A DNA stretch of 31,875 bases, from the NCBI GenBank assembly GCA_041623895.1, contig JBFJVZ010000026.1:1-31875 (forward strand). The letters are read 5' to 3'. A program made the position numbers and the translations under genes. The notes under the pieces were generated by a model. That model saw nothing but the letters and a program-made list of their open reading frames with translations. It was not told the origin of the DNA and searched no databases. Positions 9,348-18,325 of the stretch are shown in pieces (position 1 is the first letter of the stretch; the number at the start of each line of letters is the position of its first letter). The stretch comes from JBFJVZ01 sp041623895. Its GTDB lineage: Bacteria; Planctomycetota; Planctomycetia; Pirellulales; Pirellulaceae.

Positions 9348-9680
9348 ATGGTGAATCGAAGAAATAAGAAATGCGGTTTTTCCGTTCTCGAAGTCATCTC
9401 GGCATTGGTGATTCTAGCAGTTGTGGCCGCCGCAACAGCCGCGACGATCGGGCCGATGCGGACAAAGGCGAATGATCGTGAAGCGTGGAAAGAGATCAGC
9501 CAGCTGAACGCTATTTCTCTCAAATTTGCAGACGAAAACGGCCACAAGCCAAAAAGCGTCAACGATCTGGTGCGAGCGGGGTACTTGCCGATCAGCGGGC
9601 CTGGTGCCGCGGAGCGGATCCGCCGCATCCGCCGCAATTATCAATACTCGCAAACCAGCGGCAGGTTCTCGCGGCGGTGA
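9348..9680 (+). CDS. Type II secretion/type IV pilin-like pseudopilin
   Basis: A 110-residue protein with a class III (prepilin) signal: a short basic leader MVNRRNKKCG, then cleavage site G-FSVLEV with the conserved Glu at +5, followed by a hydrophobic helix VISALVILAVVAAATAATIG. The periplasmic part (about 75 residues) is charged and short (REAWKEISQLNAISLKFADENG), with a basic end. Such proteins sit in the inner membrane and are assembled into a pilus or pseudopilus after processing by a prepilin peptidase. No secretion genes are adjacent. ATG 9348 was chosen over TTG 9327 because the leader is then of normal length; neither start has a clear ribosome site. It ends convergent with the AsmA-like gene. 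Confidence 0.75.
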   Translation: MVNRRNKKCGFSVLEVISALVILAVVAAATAATIGPMRTKANDREAWKEISQLNAISLKFADENGHKPKSVNDLVRAGYLPISGPGAAERIRRIRRNYQYSQTSGRFSRR

Positions 9681-9693
9681 AGCTCTGCCGCAG

Positions 9694-9725
9694 TCGCAGG
9701 CCGGGACCAGCACAGCGTCCGGCTT
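9694..9725. repeat. 32-base dispersed intergenic repeat, copy 1
   Basis: This segment matches 31764-31795 at 29 of 32 positions on the same strand (both begin TCGCAGGCC and end AGCGTCCGGCTT). Both lie just downstream of a gene's stop codon in non-coding DNA. Confidence 0.65.
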
Positions 9726-9761
9726 CGGGTGGTATTCAAGCCTGGCTTTTCTTAGCCGCCG

Positions 9762-12700
9762 TTATCGACCGAAGATCTTGTCGATGCTTTTGGTAAGCTG
9801 CTTTTGCAGATAGTTTTCAGCCGTGTTGCGTGCGGCTTGTGTGCCGAGTTGCAAGACGACTTCGCGGACTCCGGAGGAATCGAGTCTGGGCTGGTTGAGT
9901 GTCCCATTGACCGGCAGGGCGACCGGTTGGCCAGCCAAACTTTGCAGATCGCTTCCCAGCCAGCGTGCATCCAGAGGAACTTGCGCGACTAATTCCAGTC
10001 TGCCGTCCAACCCGACTCGACCGCTGGTCATGATTTGAGCGCGGTCGACCTCGAAGAACAATCGATCATGCTGGACAACGCCTTGTTGGACCGAGAATTC
10101 GACCGTTTGGGCGGGCATGGAAACCAATTTTCTGCTGTTCGCATTCAACGAACTCGCGGCAGTGCCGAGCCCGCTGATTTGTTGATTGTTCAGCTGTGCG
10201 ATCGCCCTCAATTGTTCGATGCCGCTGATGATCTGGTTGGCCAGTGGCCCCGAGTTCATTTGGGCGCCCTCGATCATCAACCGTCCCCGCACCTGGCTTT
10301 GGTACGGATTATCCAAGACGACGATGGCTTCATCAATCTCGGCGCTCATCGTTCCATTGATTTCGGTCGCATTGGCTGCCAGTGGCGCTAAATATTTTAG
10401 CCATCGGCTGGTCATCTGCTGTGTCAAGCGAACGTTGGTTGCGCCTACTCCGGATCGCGCGCGTACCCAAACCGGTCCTGGTCGATAGAACACCTCACCG
10501 GCCAAGTCCAACTGACCTTGGCCGACAGGTATGACGGCAGGTTGAATCTGCACGGCGGTTTCGGTCAAGCGAATCGGCACCGACGCAGCCCCGAATTGAA
10601 CGCCTCCGATTTCACCGCTGTCCCAGCCCAGATTGCCGACGACCGAAAGAGCAATCGCTTGACCGTCTTTGCGCAGCACACGAATCTCCAGTGGAGTTTC
10701 GTTGATTCCTGCAGCATGAACGTTCGTACCGAACAGATCGCTCAGGCGGTGGGAGACTTCTTCCATTTTTAGTCGTGCGGGACCCGTCAGCGAGACATCT
10801 CCCTTTGCTTCGTTCCAGGTTATGTTTCCTGAAAGTGTTGTCGCCAACCAATCGGTTGCCAATTGGACTCCATCCGCGACCACTTCGCCGGACGCCGTGT
10901 TGTAATGAGTCACGCCGTTGAGCTTGAGATTTGGTTCCGACCAGACGACGCGAGACAGGTTGCCGGAGGGCGAATTGCGTGATCGTCTAAAAGCAACCGC
11001 CTGGGCTCGCGGCATGGGGCCGACGGTTTGCGATTGGGCGCTGGCACTGGGCGGCTGCACAATGGCAATGTTCGTGGCCGAAGTATCGGATTCGATATCG
11101 AGAATGTGATCGTGACTGGTGATCGTCGCTTTACCTTCGCAATCCCCCATCACTAACCAGTCATCCGACACCGCGGCGGCCGGGGGTGAACTTGCCAGGG
11201 ATGATTGGTTCGTACGCCAGGGGTCGCTTCGTTTCTGGACGCTGCCCTGGATCCGATCAAGTTTGGCCTTCCAGGCAATTTGCAAGTCGACAGTATCTGC
11301 TGTGGCTTTCCCTTTGACGGCCAGTGAGACCGCATCGCCGGCAACGGTTAGTGAACGGCTGTGGAATTCACTGGATGGCCAGGCGTAACGACCATCAAAG
11401 TGAATCTTCATGTTGCTCTGATGAAACCAGCGATTACCGTACGCGATCTTTGGGCTTGTCAGTTCGATCGTGCCGCCACTGACTTGTCCAGCCAGGCGGG
11501 ACGCATCGATGTCAGCGTTGACATCGAATCCGCCCTGAGCATCGTGCAATTCGCCTGGCAACCAGGGTCCAAGCGTCTCGGCCAGCGTCTCGATGCGACC
11601 CTTGCCACGTAATTTAAACGGCAGCAGTGTGCTTGCGGATGGGTTGCCGACCGGTCGCGCCAATTCGGCGCGCAGATCCAGACCGTTGCTGTTGACCGTC
11701 AGCTTGGCGTTGGAGAGTTGTTGCAGCGATTGACCGCCCCAACGGCCAACCGCCTCCACGTCCGCGCGCAATGCGGGCCGCTTTAGCTCACGTCCATCGG
11801 GCAGCGAAATCAATAAGTTTGCCGCGTTGCCGCCACCGGTCAGACGCCAAACATTGTCGTTGGATGCGTTCCAACGAATATTACCGGAAGCGGATCCGCC
11901 CATTGTCGTGTTTGACATGTCGACAATTGGACGCAACATGGCGGCCAAACGGCCAAAGTCGATTTGAAAATCGGCTTGACCCGCTTGCATGCTGCCTTGA
12001 CCGATGGCGGAGGCAAAGGAACTTTCCAGCTTGAATCGTTCCGCTTTGACCACGCCCTCGCGATTGGCGACGGTGGCATCGATTTCGATCGGCTCGATCA
12101 CGATTGCTCGACCTTTGGCGCGGGCACGCACCGAATCGCTACGAACAAATAATTGGCTGCGATGCAAGCCCTGTTCCGGAAGCGAGCGGACACTTGCGGT
12201 GGCTCTTCCCGAGATAATGGTCGCGTCATCGCGTAGCGGCAATACACCGGGAAGCGCTTTGTCCAGCAATGCCAGGTCAACTTCGATGCTGGCGGCGCCT
12301 GCCAACGCGTCCAACCATTGCAGCGGGTTGTCATCGGCCCCGACCAGAGTCAAAGACCGAGCGAAGGCACCGTTCAGTGTCGCGGCAGCGAAATCTGTGG
12401 TCGCGGTCAAGTTGTGTCCGATCACGCGGTCCCCTTCGATCACCAGGTCACCTCGAAGCGAGGCCAGGCGGTTTCTCCAAACGCGTGATTCCGGCCGGCC
12501 GTGAGAAGCGACCAGGTCGCGAACTTCAAGATTCTGCACGGACGATTCGATCGTGCCTTCGGCTAAGCCTTCCATGTGGATGACGCCGCTCGCGTCACCG
12601 GCAAATTGTGTCGGCAGCGACGCCGCGACGGCAGGAAACCTGAGACGCAGCAGCGAAAGAACTGACAGTGGTAAGGATTGGCTCTCGAGGTCCAACTTCC

Positions 12701-13400
12701 AGGGGGTCACAGACCGACCCGTTGCCGAACCAATCGTCATCGATCCTGCTAGTGAACCACCGCCATCCGCCCCATCGCCGATGACTCCCGCGAACGAGAC
12801 TTGGGTTTCCTCGGCATGTGTTTCAATCTCGACATTGGATTGCGTCAGCGTCCACGTCTTTCCACTTGTGTCGGTGACCGAGAGCGAGACGTCTTGAATT
12901 TGGACGACTCCGCTGGAACTGCTGCCATCGTCCGCAGGTTGCAGCAGCGTCTGCAAGTCTTGTTCAAGGCTACAACTGCCCGCCGAGACACTGCAGCTAA
13001 TGTTGACGCCGCGGGCCACCACCGAACCAAAATCGCTGTTACCACCGCTCAGCAACCTGCCGATGGTGACGGCACTGTCCAACTGGTCGATGACGATTTT
13101 GCTGCCAGCCTGGGTGCCTTCGAGCTGAAGTCCTGTAATTTTCAGGGGTGTGATCCAGCCGATTCGTACCGATGTCGCTTCAGCATTCAAGCCATAGCCC
13201 GCGGCCGTCCTGGTCACCAGCGTCCGGCCGATCGGCGAATGGCTCAAGATGCTGGGGGCACCAAGTATCAGCAGCGCCAGCGAAATCAAACCGACCAGAA
13301 GATAAGTCCGCCGCCGTCGAGAACGCCCGCTGCGTCGTCGCCGCGTTTGATTCAGCTGGGATCGTTCGACATGATCGAAATAATAGTCATCGGTTGCCAC
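9762..13400 (-). CDS. Large AsmA/TamB-like membrane-anchored protein
   Basis: A 1,212-residue protein with an Arg-rich cytoplasmic N-terminus (TRRRRSGRSRRRRT), one membrane helix (YLLVGLISLALLILGAPSIL, ~33-52) and a very long, beta-rich periplasmic part. The segment after the helix (GLNAEATSVRIGWITPLKITGLQLEGT) and the closing LDLAGEVFYRPGPVWVRARS and LPVNGTLNQPRLDSS are typical of AsmA/DUF748/TamB-like proteins, thought to form lipid-carrying beta grooves between the two membranes; that role is inferred. Two GTG starts are possible, 13406 and 13400; AAGGA lies one base from the first and seven from the second, so 13400 is preferred. No close operon partner on its strand; ends tail to tail with the pseudopilin. 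Confidence 0.72.
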   Translation of the reverse strand: MATDDYYFDHVERSQLNQTRRRRSGRSRRRRTYLLVGLISLALLILGAPSILSHSPIGRTLVTRTAAGYGLNAEATSVRIGWITPLKITGLQLEGTQAGSKIVIDQLDSAVTIGRLLSGGNSDFGSVVARGVNISCSVSAGSCSLEQDLQTLLQPADDGSSSSGVVQIQDVSLSVTDTSGKTWTLTQSNVEIETHAEETQVSFAGVIGDGADGGGSLAGSMTIGSATGRSVTPWKLDLESQSLPLSVLSLLRLRFPAVAASLPTQFAGDASGVIHMEGLAEGTIESSVQNLEVRDLVASHGRPESRVWRNRLASLRGDLVIEGDRVIGHNLTATTDFAAATLNGAFARSLTLVGADDNPLQWLDALAGAASIEVDLALLDKALPGVLPLRDDATIISGRATASVRSLPEQGLHRSQLFVRSDSVRARAKGRAIVIEPIEIDATVANREGVVKAERFKLESSFASAIGQGSMQAGQADFQIDFGRLAAMLRPIVDMSNTTMGGSASGNIRWNASNDNVWRLTGGGNAANLLISLPDGRELKRPALRADVEAVGRWGGQSLQQLSNAKLTVNSNGLDLRAELARPVGNPSASTLLPFKLRGKGRIETLAETLGPWLPGELHDAQGGFDVNADIDASRLAGQVSGGTIELTSPKIAYGNRWFHQSNMKIHFDGRYAWPSSEFHSRSLTVAGDAVSLAVKGKATADTVDLQIAWKAKLDRIQGSVQKRSDPWRTNQSSLASSPPAAAVSDDWLVMGDCEGKATITSHDHILDIESDTSATNIAIVQPPSASAQSQTVGPMPRAQAVAFRRSRNSPSGNLSRVVWSEPNLKLNGVTHYNTASGEVVADGVQLATDWLATTLSGNITWNEAKGDVSLTGPARLKMEEVSHRLSDLFGTNVHAAGINETPLEIRVLRKDGQAIALSVVGNLGWDSGEIGGVQFGAASVPIRLTETAVQIQPAVIPVGQGQLDLAGEVFYRPGPVWVRARSGVGATNVRLTQQMTSRWLKYLAPLAANATEINGTMSAEIDEAIVVLDNPYQSQVRGRLMIEGAQMNSGPLANQIISGIEQLRAIAQLNNQQISGLGTAASSLNANSRKLVSMPAQTVEFSVQQGVVQHDRLFFEVDRAQIMTSGRVGLDGRLELVAQVPLDARWLGSDLQSLAGQPVALPVNGTLNQPRLDSSGVREVVLQLGTQAARNTAENYLQKQLTKSIDKIFGR

Positions 13401-13727
13401 AGTCACATCCTTGTCGAACTGTTCACCTAGCGTAGAAGAGAGTTGTGGAGTCTAGCGGTAATTGGCGGCTGATCCCAAGACGTATTTGTGGCTCATCGCT
13501 CGTGAAAAACTGATCGGTTCTTAGGAGTTTCACAGCGGCGTTTGCCGGAATACGCGCGAAAGTCGCTCCGCCCAGGCTCTGCCGAGCGGGCTTCGGACTT
13601 TTTTATCGGCCGCTCCTCGGCAAGTTGCTGCCATTGCGTCGCAGTTCTGCGGGCTGTGCGATAAACTCTTTGCTTGCAGCCACCTATGAATCTCTCTCCC
13701 CGGAGCTCAAGACAAGTCTCCCCTGCC
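13401..13727. other. Divergent intergenic region with one hairpin
   Basis: About 330 bases between the divergent AsmA-like and epimerase genes. The only structure seen is an imperfect hairpin at 13559-13601 (outer stem AAAGTC/GACTTT, inner GCCC/GGGC and GCTC/GAGC) followed by a T-tract to 13604. On the plus strand it looks like an intrinsic terminator, although no gene ends just before it. Its core resembles hairpins at 23225-23239 and 23366-23380. No promoter is obvious. Confidence 0.5.
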
Positions 13728-14714
13728 ATGCGTATCTTCGTTACCGGCGGCACCGGATTACTGGGCAACAACATCTTGCGCAGGCTGCAGGATGCCGGGC
13801 ATGACACGATTGCTCTGATCAGAGGCGAGCCAGACCAGGAGGTTTTCGGGGGAATTCGCACCGATTTCGTTCGTGGCGATCTTTGTGACGTGGATGTGAT
13901 CGATGCTGCGGTCCAGCAGAGTGACGCCGTCATTCACTCGGCGGGCTTGATTCACATCGGCTGGAAGCGTTTGGAAGATTCCATGCGCGTCAATCGGGAC
14001 GGGACGCGAATCATCGCGCAGGCATGTTTAAAGCACGATAGCAAACTGGTTCACGTTGGCACGGTGAACGCGCTCGCGTTGGGCAGTGCTGATGGGCCGG
14101 CGAACGAAGAGACGCCGCTGGACAACGCGGGCGGACAGATCCCTTGCTCCTACGTGGTCAGCAAACGAGCCGGATGTGAGGAGGTTCGCCGACTTGTCGA
14201 GCAGGGTTTACGAGCCGTCATCGTCCATCCTGGCTTCATGTGTGGGCCCTGGGACTGGAAGCCGAGTAGCGGGCGGATGATGTTGGAACTCGCACGCGGT
14301 TGGAAACCGATTTGTCCGACCGGCGGATGCAGTATTTGTGATCCCCGCGACGTCGCCGACGGCGCGATCGCGGCCCTGGAGAAGGGTGGTGATTGCGGAC
14401 GCGACTATATCCTGGCCGGGGAGAACTGGAGTTACAAAAAGCTGTGGACTGAGATGTCGCGGCGGGTGGGGAAGAGCGCACCCATCATGAAGGCCGGGCC
14501 ACTCATGCGCTGGCTGGGAGGCCGGACCGGCGACTTGCTGACGGCGATCAGCGGTAGCGAGGGAGATATCAACAGCGCAGCGGTCAGAATAACGAGCTGT
14601 TTTCACTGGCATGACAGCTCCCGAGCGCGGGGCGAATTGGGGTACCAGACACGAGCCGCGGCGGAGAGCCTGGACGCGCTAAACAAGTGGATACGTGAAC
14701 ACTACTTGCGGTGA
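13728..14714 (+). CDS. NAD-dependent epimerase/dehydratase family protein
   Basis: Extended short-chain dehydrogenase/reductase of 328 residues. The Rossmann motif TGGTGLLG is at residues 6-13, followed by FVRGDLCD (acidic residue contacting the cofactor), SAGLIHIGWK and VNRDGT, then VHVGTVNALALG and the catalytic pair Y142-x3-K146 (SYVVSKRAG). The C-terminal part carries YILAGENWSYKKL, typical of the nucleotide-sugar or sterol-dehydrogenase-like branch. Substrate cannot be read from sequence. ATG 13728 begins directly at the Rossmann strand and is preferred; earlier in-frame starts at 13686 (ATG) and 13674 (TTG) would add 14 or 18 low-complexity residues and have no better ribosome site. Confidence 0.85.
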   Translation: MRIFVTGGTGLLGNNILRRLQDAGHDTIALIRGEPDQEVFGGIRTDFVRGDLCDVDVIDAAVQQSDAVIHSAGLIHIGWKRLEDSMRVNRDGTRIIAQACLKHDSKLVHVGTVNALALGSADGPANEETPLDNAGGQIPCSYVVSKRAGCEEVRRLVEQGLRAVIVHPGFMCGPWDWKPSSGRMMLELARGWKPICPTGGCSICDPRDVADGAIAALEKGGDCGRDYILAGENWSYKKLWTEMSRRVGKSAPIMKAGPLMRWLGGRTGDLLTAISGSEGDINSAAVRITSCFHWHDSSRARGELGYQTRAAAESLDALNKWIREHYLR

Positions 14715-15040
14715 TCGGACCCACTGAAAGCATTGGTTTTTTTGCGGGGGATTATCTCCCCTTGTTGGCCCTGAGTTGTCAGATCGGGCTCGTTTTAAGC
14801 GGTTTGAATTGCCGCAAACAGAGGCAAAGCAGGGGCGACGATCGGGGTGCGTAATTGACAAAGCGCCCCGTGGCGGACCACTCTGACGCCCCAAACCAAT
14901 TCACTGATTCACTGACGTCGGTTTGCGGTGGCTCGTGGCTTTTGTCGCGGGTCGCTTCGACACCGGGTGCAGCGGTCCAAGCGACTGGATCGCGCAGGCT
15001 TGACCGCCGGAATCATTCTTGACTCAACGAGAATAAATGA
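14715..15040. other. Intergenic region, nothing convincing
   Basis: Some 326 bases between the epimerase and rpe. No open frame with gene-like composition, no strong hairpin with a T-tract and no clear promoter was found; the rpe promoter presumably lies here. Confidence 0.5.
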
Positions 15041-15748
15041 ATGCCGCGAGCGAAGCTCGATGATCTTCGAGATGCCGCCCCATCGGTGTTGCCAAGTCTG
15101 CTGATGTGCGACTTCGGTGATCTGCGGGGTGAAATTACGCGACTGCAGCAAGCGGGGACTCGCGCGTTGCACTTGGACGTAATGGATGGGCATTTTGTCC
15201 CCAATTTAACCTACGGCATGCCGATCGTAGAAGGTCTGCGGCGCCATACCAATATGCTGCTGGACGTGCATCTGATGATCAGCGATCCGCTGCAGTACGC
15301 ACCGCCGATGGTCGATGCCGGAGCCGATGTCATCACCTTTCATGTTGAGACGGTTCAAGACCCGGCAGAAGTCGCCCAGCAGATCAAGCGTCTGGGCGTG
15401 CCGGTGGGAATCGCTTTGAATCCCCGGACGCCGCTGGAGAAATTGGAGCCGTGCCTTGGCATCGTCGACATGGTGTTGGTGATGAGCGTCGATGCCGGCT
15501 TCGGTGCACAGTCCTTCAACCCTGTTGCGGTAGAGAAGATACGTCAGCTACGGGAATCGCAGCCAGAGTTACTGCTGCAGGTCGACGGCGGCATCAATTC
15601 GCAAACCATTGGACTCGCTCGACAAGCTGGTTGTGACCTGTTTGTCGTCGGTTCAGCCATCTTTCGGCAAGACGACTACACCGCTGCGATCAGCCAGTTG
15701 GACGACGTGATCGCTGGTGCCAGCCAATCCTCGGAGACGAGCCGATGA
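15041..15748 (+). CDS. rpe: Ribulose-phosphate 3-epimerase
   Basis: Interconverts ribulose 5-phosphate and xylulose 5-phosphate in the pentose phosphate pathway. The 235-residue TIM barrel shows every key block: VLPSLLMCDF, LHLDVMDGHFVPNLTYG (metal His44 and catalytic Asp46), LLDVHLMI (His77), VDGGIN (catalytic Asp182) and the phosphate site LFVVGSAIF. The loop usually read as MSVNPGFGGQ is MSVDAGFGAQSF here, a mild variation. Start is ATG 15041, preceded only by a weak purine stretch. Its stop overlaps the start of the next gene as ATGA, so the two are co-translated. Confidence 0.95.
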   Translation: MPRAKLDDLRDAAPSVLPSLLMCDFGDLRGEITRLQQAGTRALHLDVMDGHFVPNLTYGMPIVEGLRRHTNMLLDVHLMISDPLQYAPPMVDAGADVITFHVETVQDPAEVAQQIKRLGVPVGIALNPRTPLEKLEPCLGIVDMVLVMSVDAGFGAQSFNPVAVEKIRQLRESQPELLLQVDGGINSQTIGLARQAGCDLFVVGSAIFRQDDYTAAISQLDDVIAGASQSSETSR

Positions 15749-16329
15749 TCTTGAAGTCACCTGTGATCTCCCGGGTCCTGTTGATTCGGCCGGGGGCCAC
15801 GGAGTTTGATGACCAGGGCCGCATCAAAGGCTCTTTGGACATGCCGCTGAGCGCTAGTGGACGTCAGCAAGCCGCCACGCTTGCCAGCGATCTGGCAGAT
15901 TTCCGCTTCAAGACGATCTACACATCGCCCTGTCAGTCCGCTCGCGAAACTGCCCAGCAGCTGGCCGCCGGACGGGACATTCGGATCAAGGTGATTGAGG
16001 GGTTCAAGAACATTGATCATGGATTGTGGCATGGCAAATTGATTGAGGAAGTGCGACGCAACCATCCCAAGGTGTATCGCACCGGCCAGGAGACACCCAT
16101 TGAGATCTGTCCTCCCGGGGGCGAGTCGATCAGTAACGCGGAGATTCGGGTCAGAAAATCGCTGCGAAAATGCCTTCGCAAGAGCGGCGACGGGTTGGTG
16201 GCGTTCATCATCCCGGATCCGATGGCGACCGTCGTCCAGGCGTTATTGGGCGGTCAAGATTTCCAGGATTTGTGGAAGGCGGAGACCGACGGCGCCGGCT
16301 GGCAGCTGATTGAATCAAAGCTTGACTGA
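15745..16329 (+). CDS. Histidine-phosphatase-fold protein lacking catalytic histidines
   Basis: A 194-residue protein of the phosphoglycerate mutase-like superfamily. The fold signature is clear: VLLIRPGATEFDDQGRIKG, LDMPLSASGRQQA, IYTSPCQSARETAQ and NIDHGLWHGK. However, the phosphate-accepting His of the RHG motif is Pro (R15-P16-G17), and the second catalytic His, usually in a (S/T)HG motif, is replaced in FIIPDPMATVV. The Glu of GxWEG is His (GLWHG). The second Arg (S-A-R67) remains. The frame is intact and coupled to rpe by a 4-base overlap, so this looks like a maintained non-catalytic relative, perhaps a binding or regulatory protein for sugar phosphates; that role is inference. Confidence 0.85.
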   Translation: MILKSPVISRVLLIRPGATEFDDQGRIKGSLDMPLSASGRQQAATLASDLADFRFKTIYTSPCQSARETAQQLAAGRDIRIKVIEGFKNIDHGLWHGKLIEEVRRNHPKVYRTGQETPIEICPPGGESISNAEIRVRKSLRKCLRKSGDGLVAFIIPDPMATVVQALLGGQDFQDLWKAETDGAGWQLIESKLD

Positions 16330-16583
16330 CCGTCCGAACGTGGGCACCGGGATCGGAATTTTGGAAAATGTCCATGCAAGGGCGTGCTTTTCCTCTCCCG
16401 CGACCGCGATTTCTGGAAAATTGCCGCTATTCGGGGCCGAAATGAACTGCCAAAATCGGCGTCATCTCCTCCGATCGGGCTTTGTTGGCAAGATTCCCGC
16501 CAAATAGAATGTGGTTCGGGTACATTTGCTGGTCCTGCCCGTTACGTTCTCAGACCCCCAAAGTTCCCTCGAGTTGCTTTGCT

Positions 16584-18236
16584 ATGAAATCCGGAAAGTT
16601 CCAATTCGCACTGACCACCCTCGCTTTGCTAGGGATGTTGACTCCCACCAGCGCCGCGGAAGTCCCGGCTCAGGTGGCCGCGATCAACTACGCGATCGAG
16701 CAGGTTTGGAATGACTACAGCATCCGCCCGGCGCCGGAAGTCGACGATCGCTTATGGTGTCGGCGAGTCTTTTTGGACGTGATCGGGCGAATCCCGAATG
16801 CACAGGAATTGAAGGAGTTTGCTGCCGATCGTGACGGTGACAAGCGGGCCAAACTGGTCGACAAGTTGCTGCACGACGACAAGTACACCGAAGAGTACGC
16901 CGGGCATTGGGGGACGATCTGGACCAATCTATTGATCGGCCGCAGCGGCGGGAATGATCGCCGGGACGTGACCAGTCGCGATGGGATGCAAAAATACCTG
17001 CGTGACTCTTTTGCCAGGAACAAGCCGTACAACACGATTGTGTACGAATTGGTGACGGCAGAGGGATCGACCAAACCGGGCACCGACGGATTCAACGGTG
17101 CGGTCAACTTTTTGGTCAACAAGGTCAACGAAGAGAAGGCTGTTCTGGCCGCCAGCGCCACATCGCGGATCTTTCTGGGCCAGCAAGTCCAATGCACACA
17201 GTGCCACAACCATCCATTCAATCAGTGGAAACAACAAAAATTCTGGGAATTCAATTCATTCTTCCGTCAGACTCGCGCCCTGCGTCGTTTCGTGGACGGG
17301 ACACGGGACATTAGTTTTGCCGAGCTTGTCAATGAAGACTTTGCCGGTGAAGCGAATGACCCCGAAGACGCGTTGGTGTTCTACGAGTTGCGCAACGGCC
17401 TGACGAAAGTTGCGTACCCGGTGTTTACCGACGGCACGGCAATCGAAGTCAGCGGGTTTGTCAGCGATGTCAATCGCCGTAAGGAACTCGGGCGTCTGAT
17501 GATGGACAGCGAGTACTTGGACAAGATGATTGTCAATCGCATGTGGGCTCACTTCATGGGTCACGGTTTCACCAAACCAATCGATGACTTGGGACCCCAC
17601 AATCGGGCTTCACATCCCGACTTGCTGGATAGTTTGGGCAGCGAGTTTCGCAAGGCCAGCTACGACATGAAGCAGTTGATCACTTGGATCACGCTCAGCA
17701 AGCCGTATCAACTGTCGGCGGTCTTGGGCAGCAACAACGACATCGATGACCCGTCGATCGGTGAAATGCCGAAGTTCTCGCGGTTTTACTTGCGGCAGAT
17801 GAGTGCCGAGCAGTTGTATCAATCGTTGTTGACCGCAACCAACGCGTCGGGGGCGGGCAGCTATGAAGAACAAGAGCAGCAGCGACGGCGTTGGCTGGAG
17901 CAATTCGTGGTCGCGTTTGGCACCGATGAAGGCGACGAAGCGACCACGTTCAATGGTTCGATTCCGCAAGCCTTGATGCTCTTCAACGGCGACCTCACCA
18001 AGAAAGCAATCAGTACCGGCAAGGGAACGTTTATCGACCGTGTTTCTCAGATCGGCCGCAAGCCGACTGAACGAGTGACGGAGTTGTTCATGGTCGGTTT
18101 GGCGCGCAGGCCCTCGAAACTGGAATTGACCATTGCCAGTAAGTTGCTTGTTGCCCGCAAGGGTAATGAGAAAGAGATGCTTCAGGACATGTGGTGGGCG
18201 ATCCTGAATAGCAATGAATTCATCATGCAGCATTGA
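16584..18236 (+). CDS. Exported DUF1549/DUF1553 domain protein
   Basis: A 550-residue protein with a signal peptide (MKSGKFQFALTTLALLGMLT then PTSAA). DUF1549 follows (about 30-230): AINYAIEQVW, DDRLWCRRVFLDVIGRIPN, YAGHWGTIWTNLLIGR and the single CTQCHNHPF motif at ~204-212, a c-type-heme-like CxxCH. DUF1553 fills the C-terminal half: MIVNRMWAHFMGHG, DDLGPHNRASHPDLLDSL, SYDMKQLITWITLSKPYQLS and RFYLRQMSAEQLYQSLL. These paired domains are hallmarks of planctomycetes and related phyla and nearly always travel with a DUF1501 protein, as here 89 bases downstream. Biochemical role is unknown; heme binding is suggested by CxxCH only. ATG 16584 is chosen because it begins the signal peptide. Confidence 0.9.
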   Translation: MKSGKFQFALTTLALLGMLTPTSAAEVPAQVAAINYAIEQVWNDYSIRPAPEVDDRLWCRRVFLDVIGRIPNAQELKEFAADRDGDKRAKLVDKLLHDDKYTEEYAGHWGTIWTNLLIGRSGGNDRRDVTSRDGMQKYLRDSFARNKPYNTIVYELVTAEGSTKPGTDGFNGAVNFLVNKVNEEKAVLAASATSRIFLGQQVQCTQCHNHPFNQWKQQKFWEFNSFFRQTRALRRFVDGTRDISFAELVNEDFAGEANDPEDALVFYELRNGLTKVAYPVFTDGTAIEVSGFVSDVNRRKELGRLMMDSEYLDKMIVNRMWAHFMGHGFTKPIDDLGPHNRASHPDLLDSLGSEFRKASYDMKQLITWITLSKPYQLSAVLGSNNDIDDPSIGEMPKFSRFYLRQMSAEQLYQSLLTATNASGAGSYEEQEQQRRRWLEQFVVAFGTDEGDEATTFNGSIPQALMLFNGDLTKKAISTGKGTFIDRVSQIGRKPTERVTELFMVGLARRPSKLELTIASKLLVARKGNEKEMLQDMWWAILNSNEFIMQH

Positions 18237-18325
18237 TAGCCACCCGCACCCGATTAGACCGCCCAAGTAGGCCGTAAGACTCACTAACCGATCTCCATTC
18301 CTTTCCCGGCAAAGGCTCTTTAAAG

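Noticed and set aside
15645..15685. Rpe loop variation MSVDAGFGAQSF as sign of altered function
   Set aside because: Catalytic Asp and metal-binding His residues are all intact, so a normal enzyme is the simplest reading.
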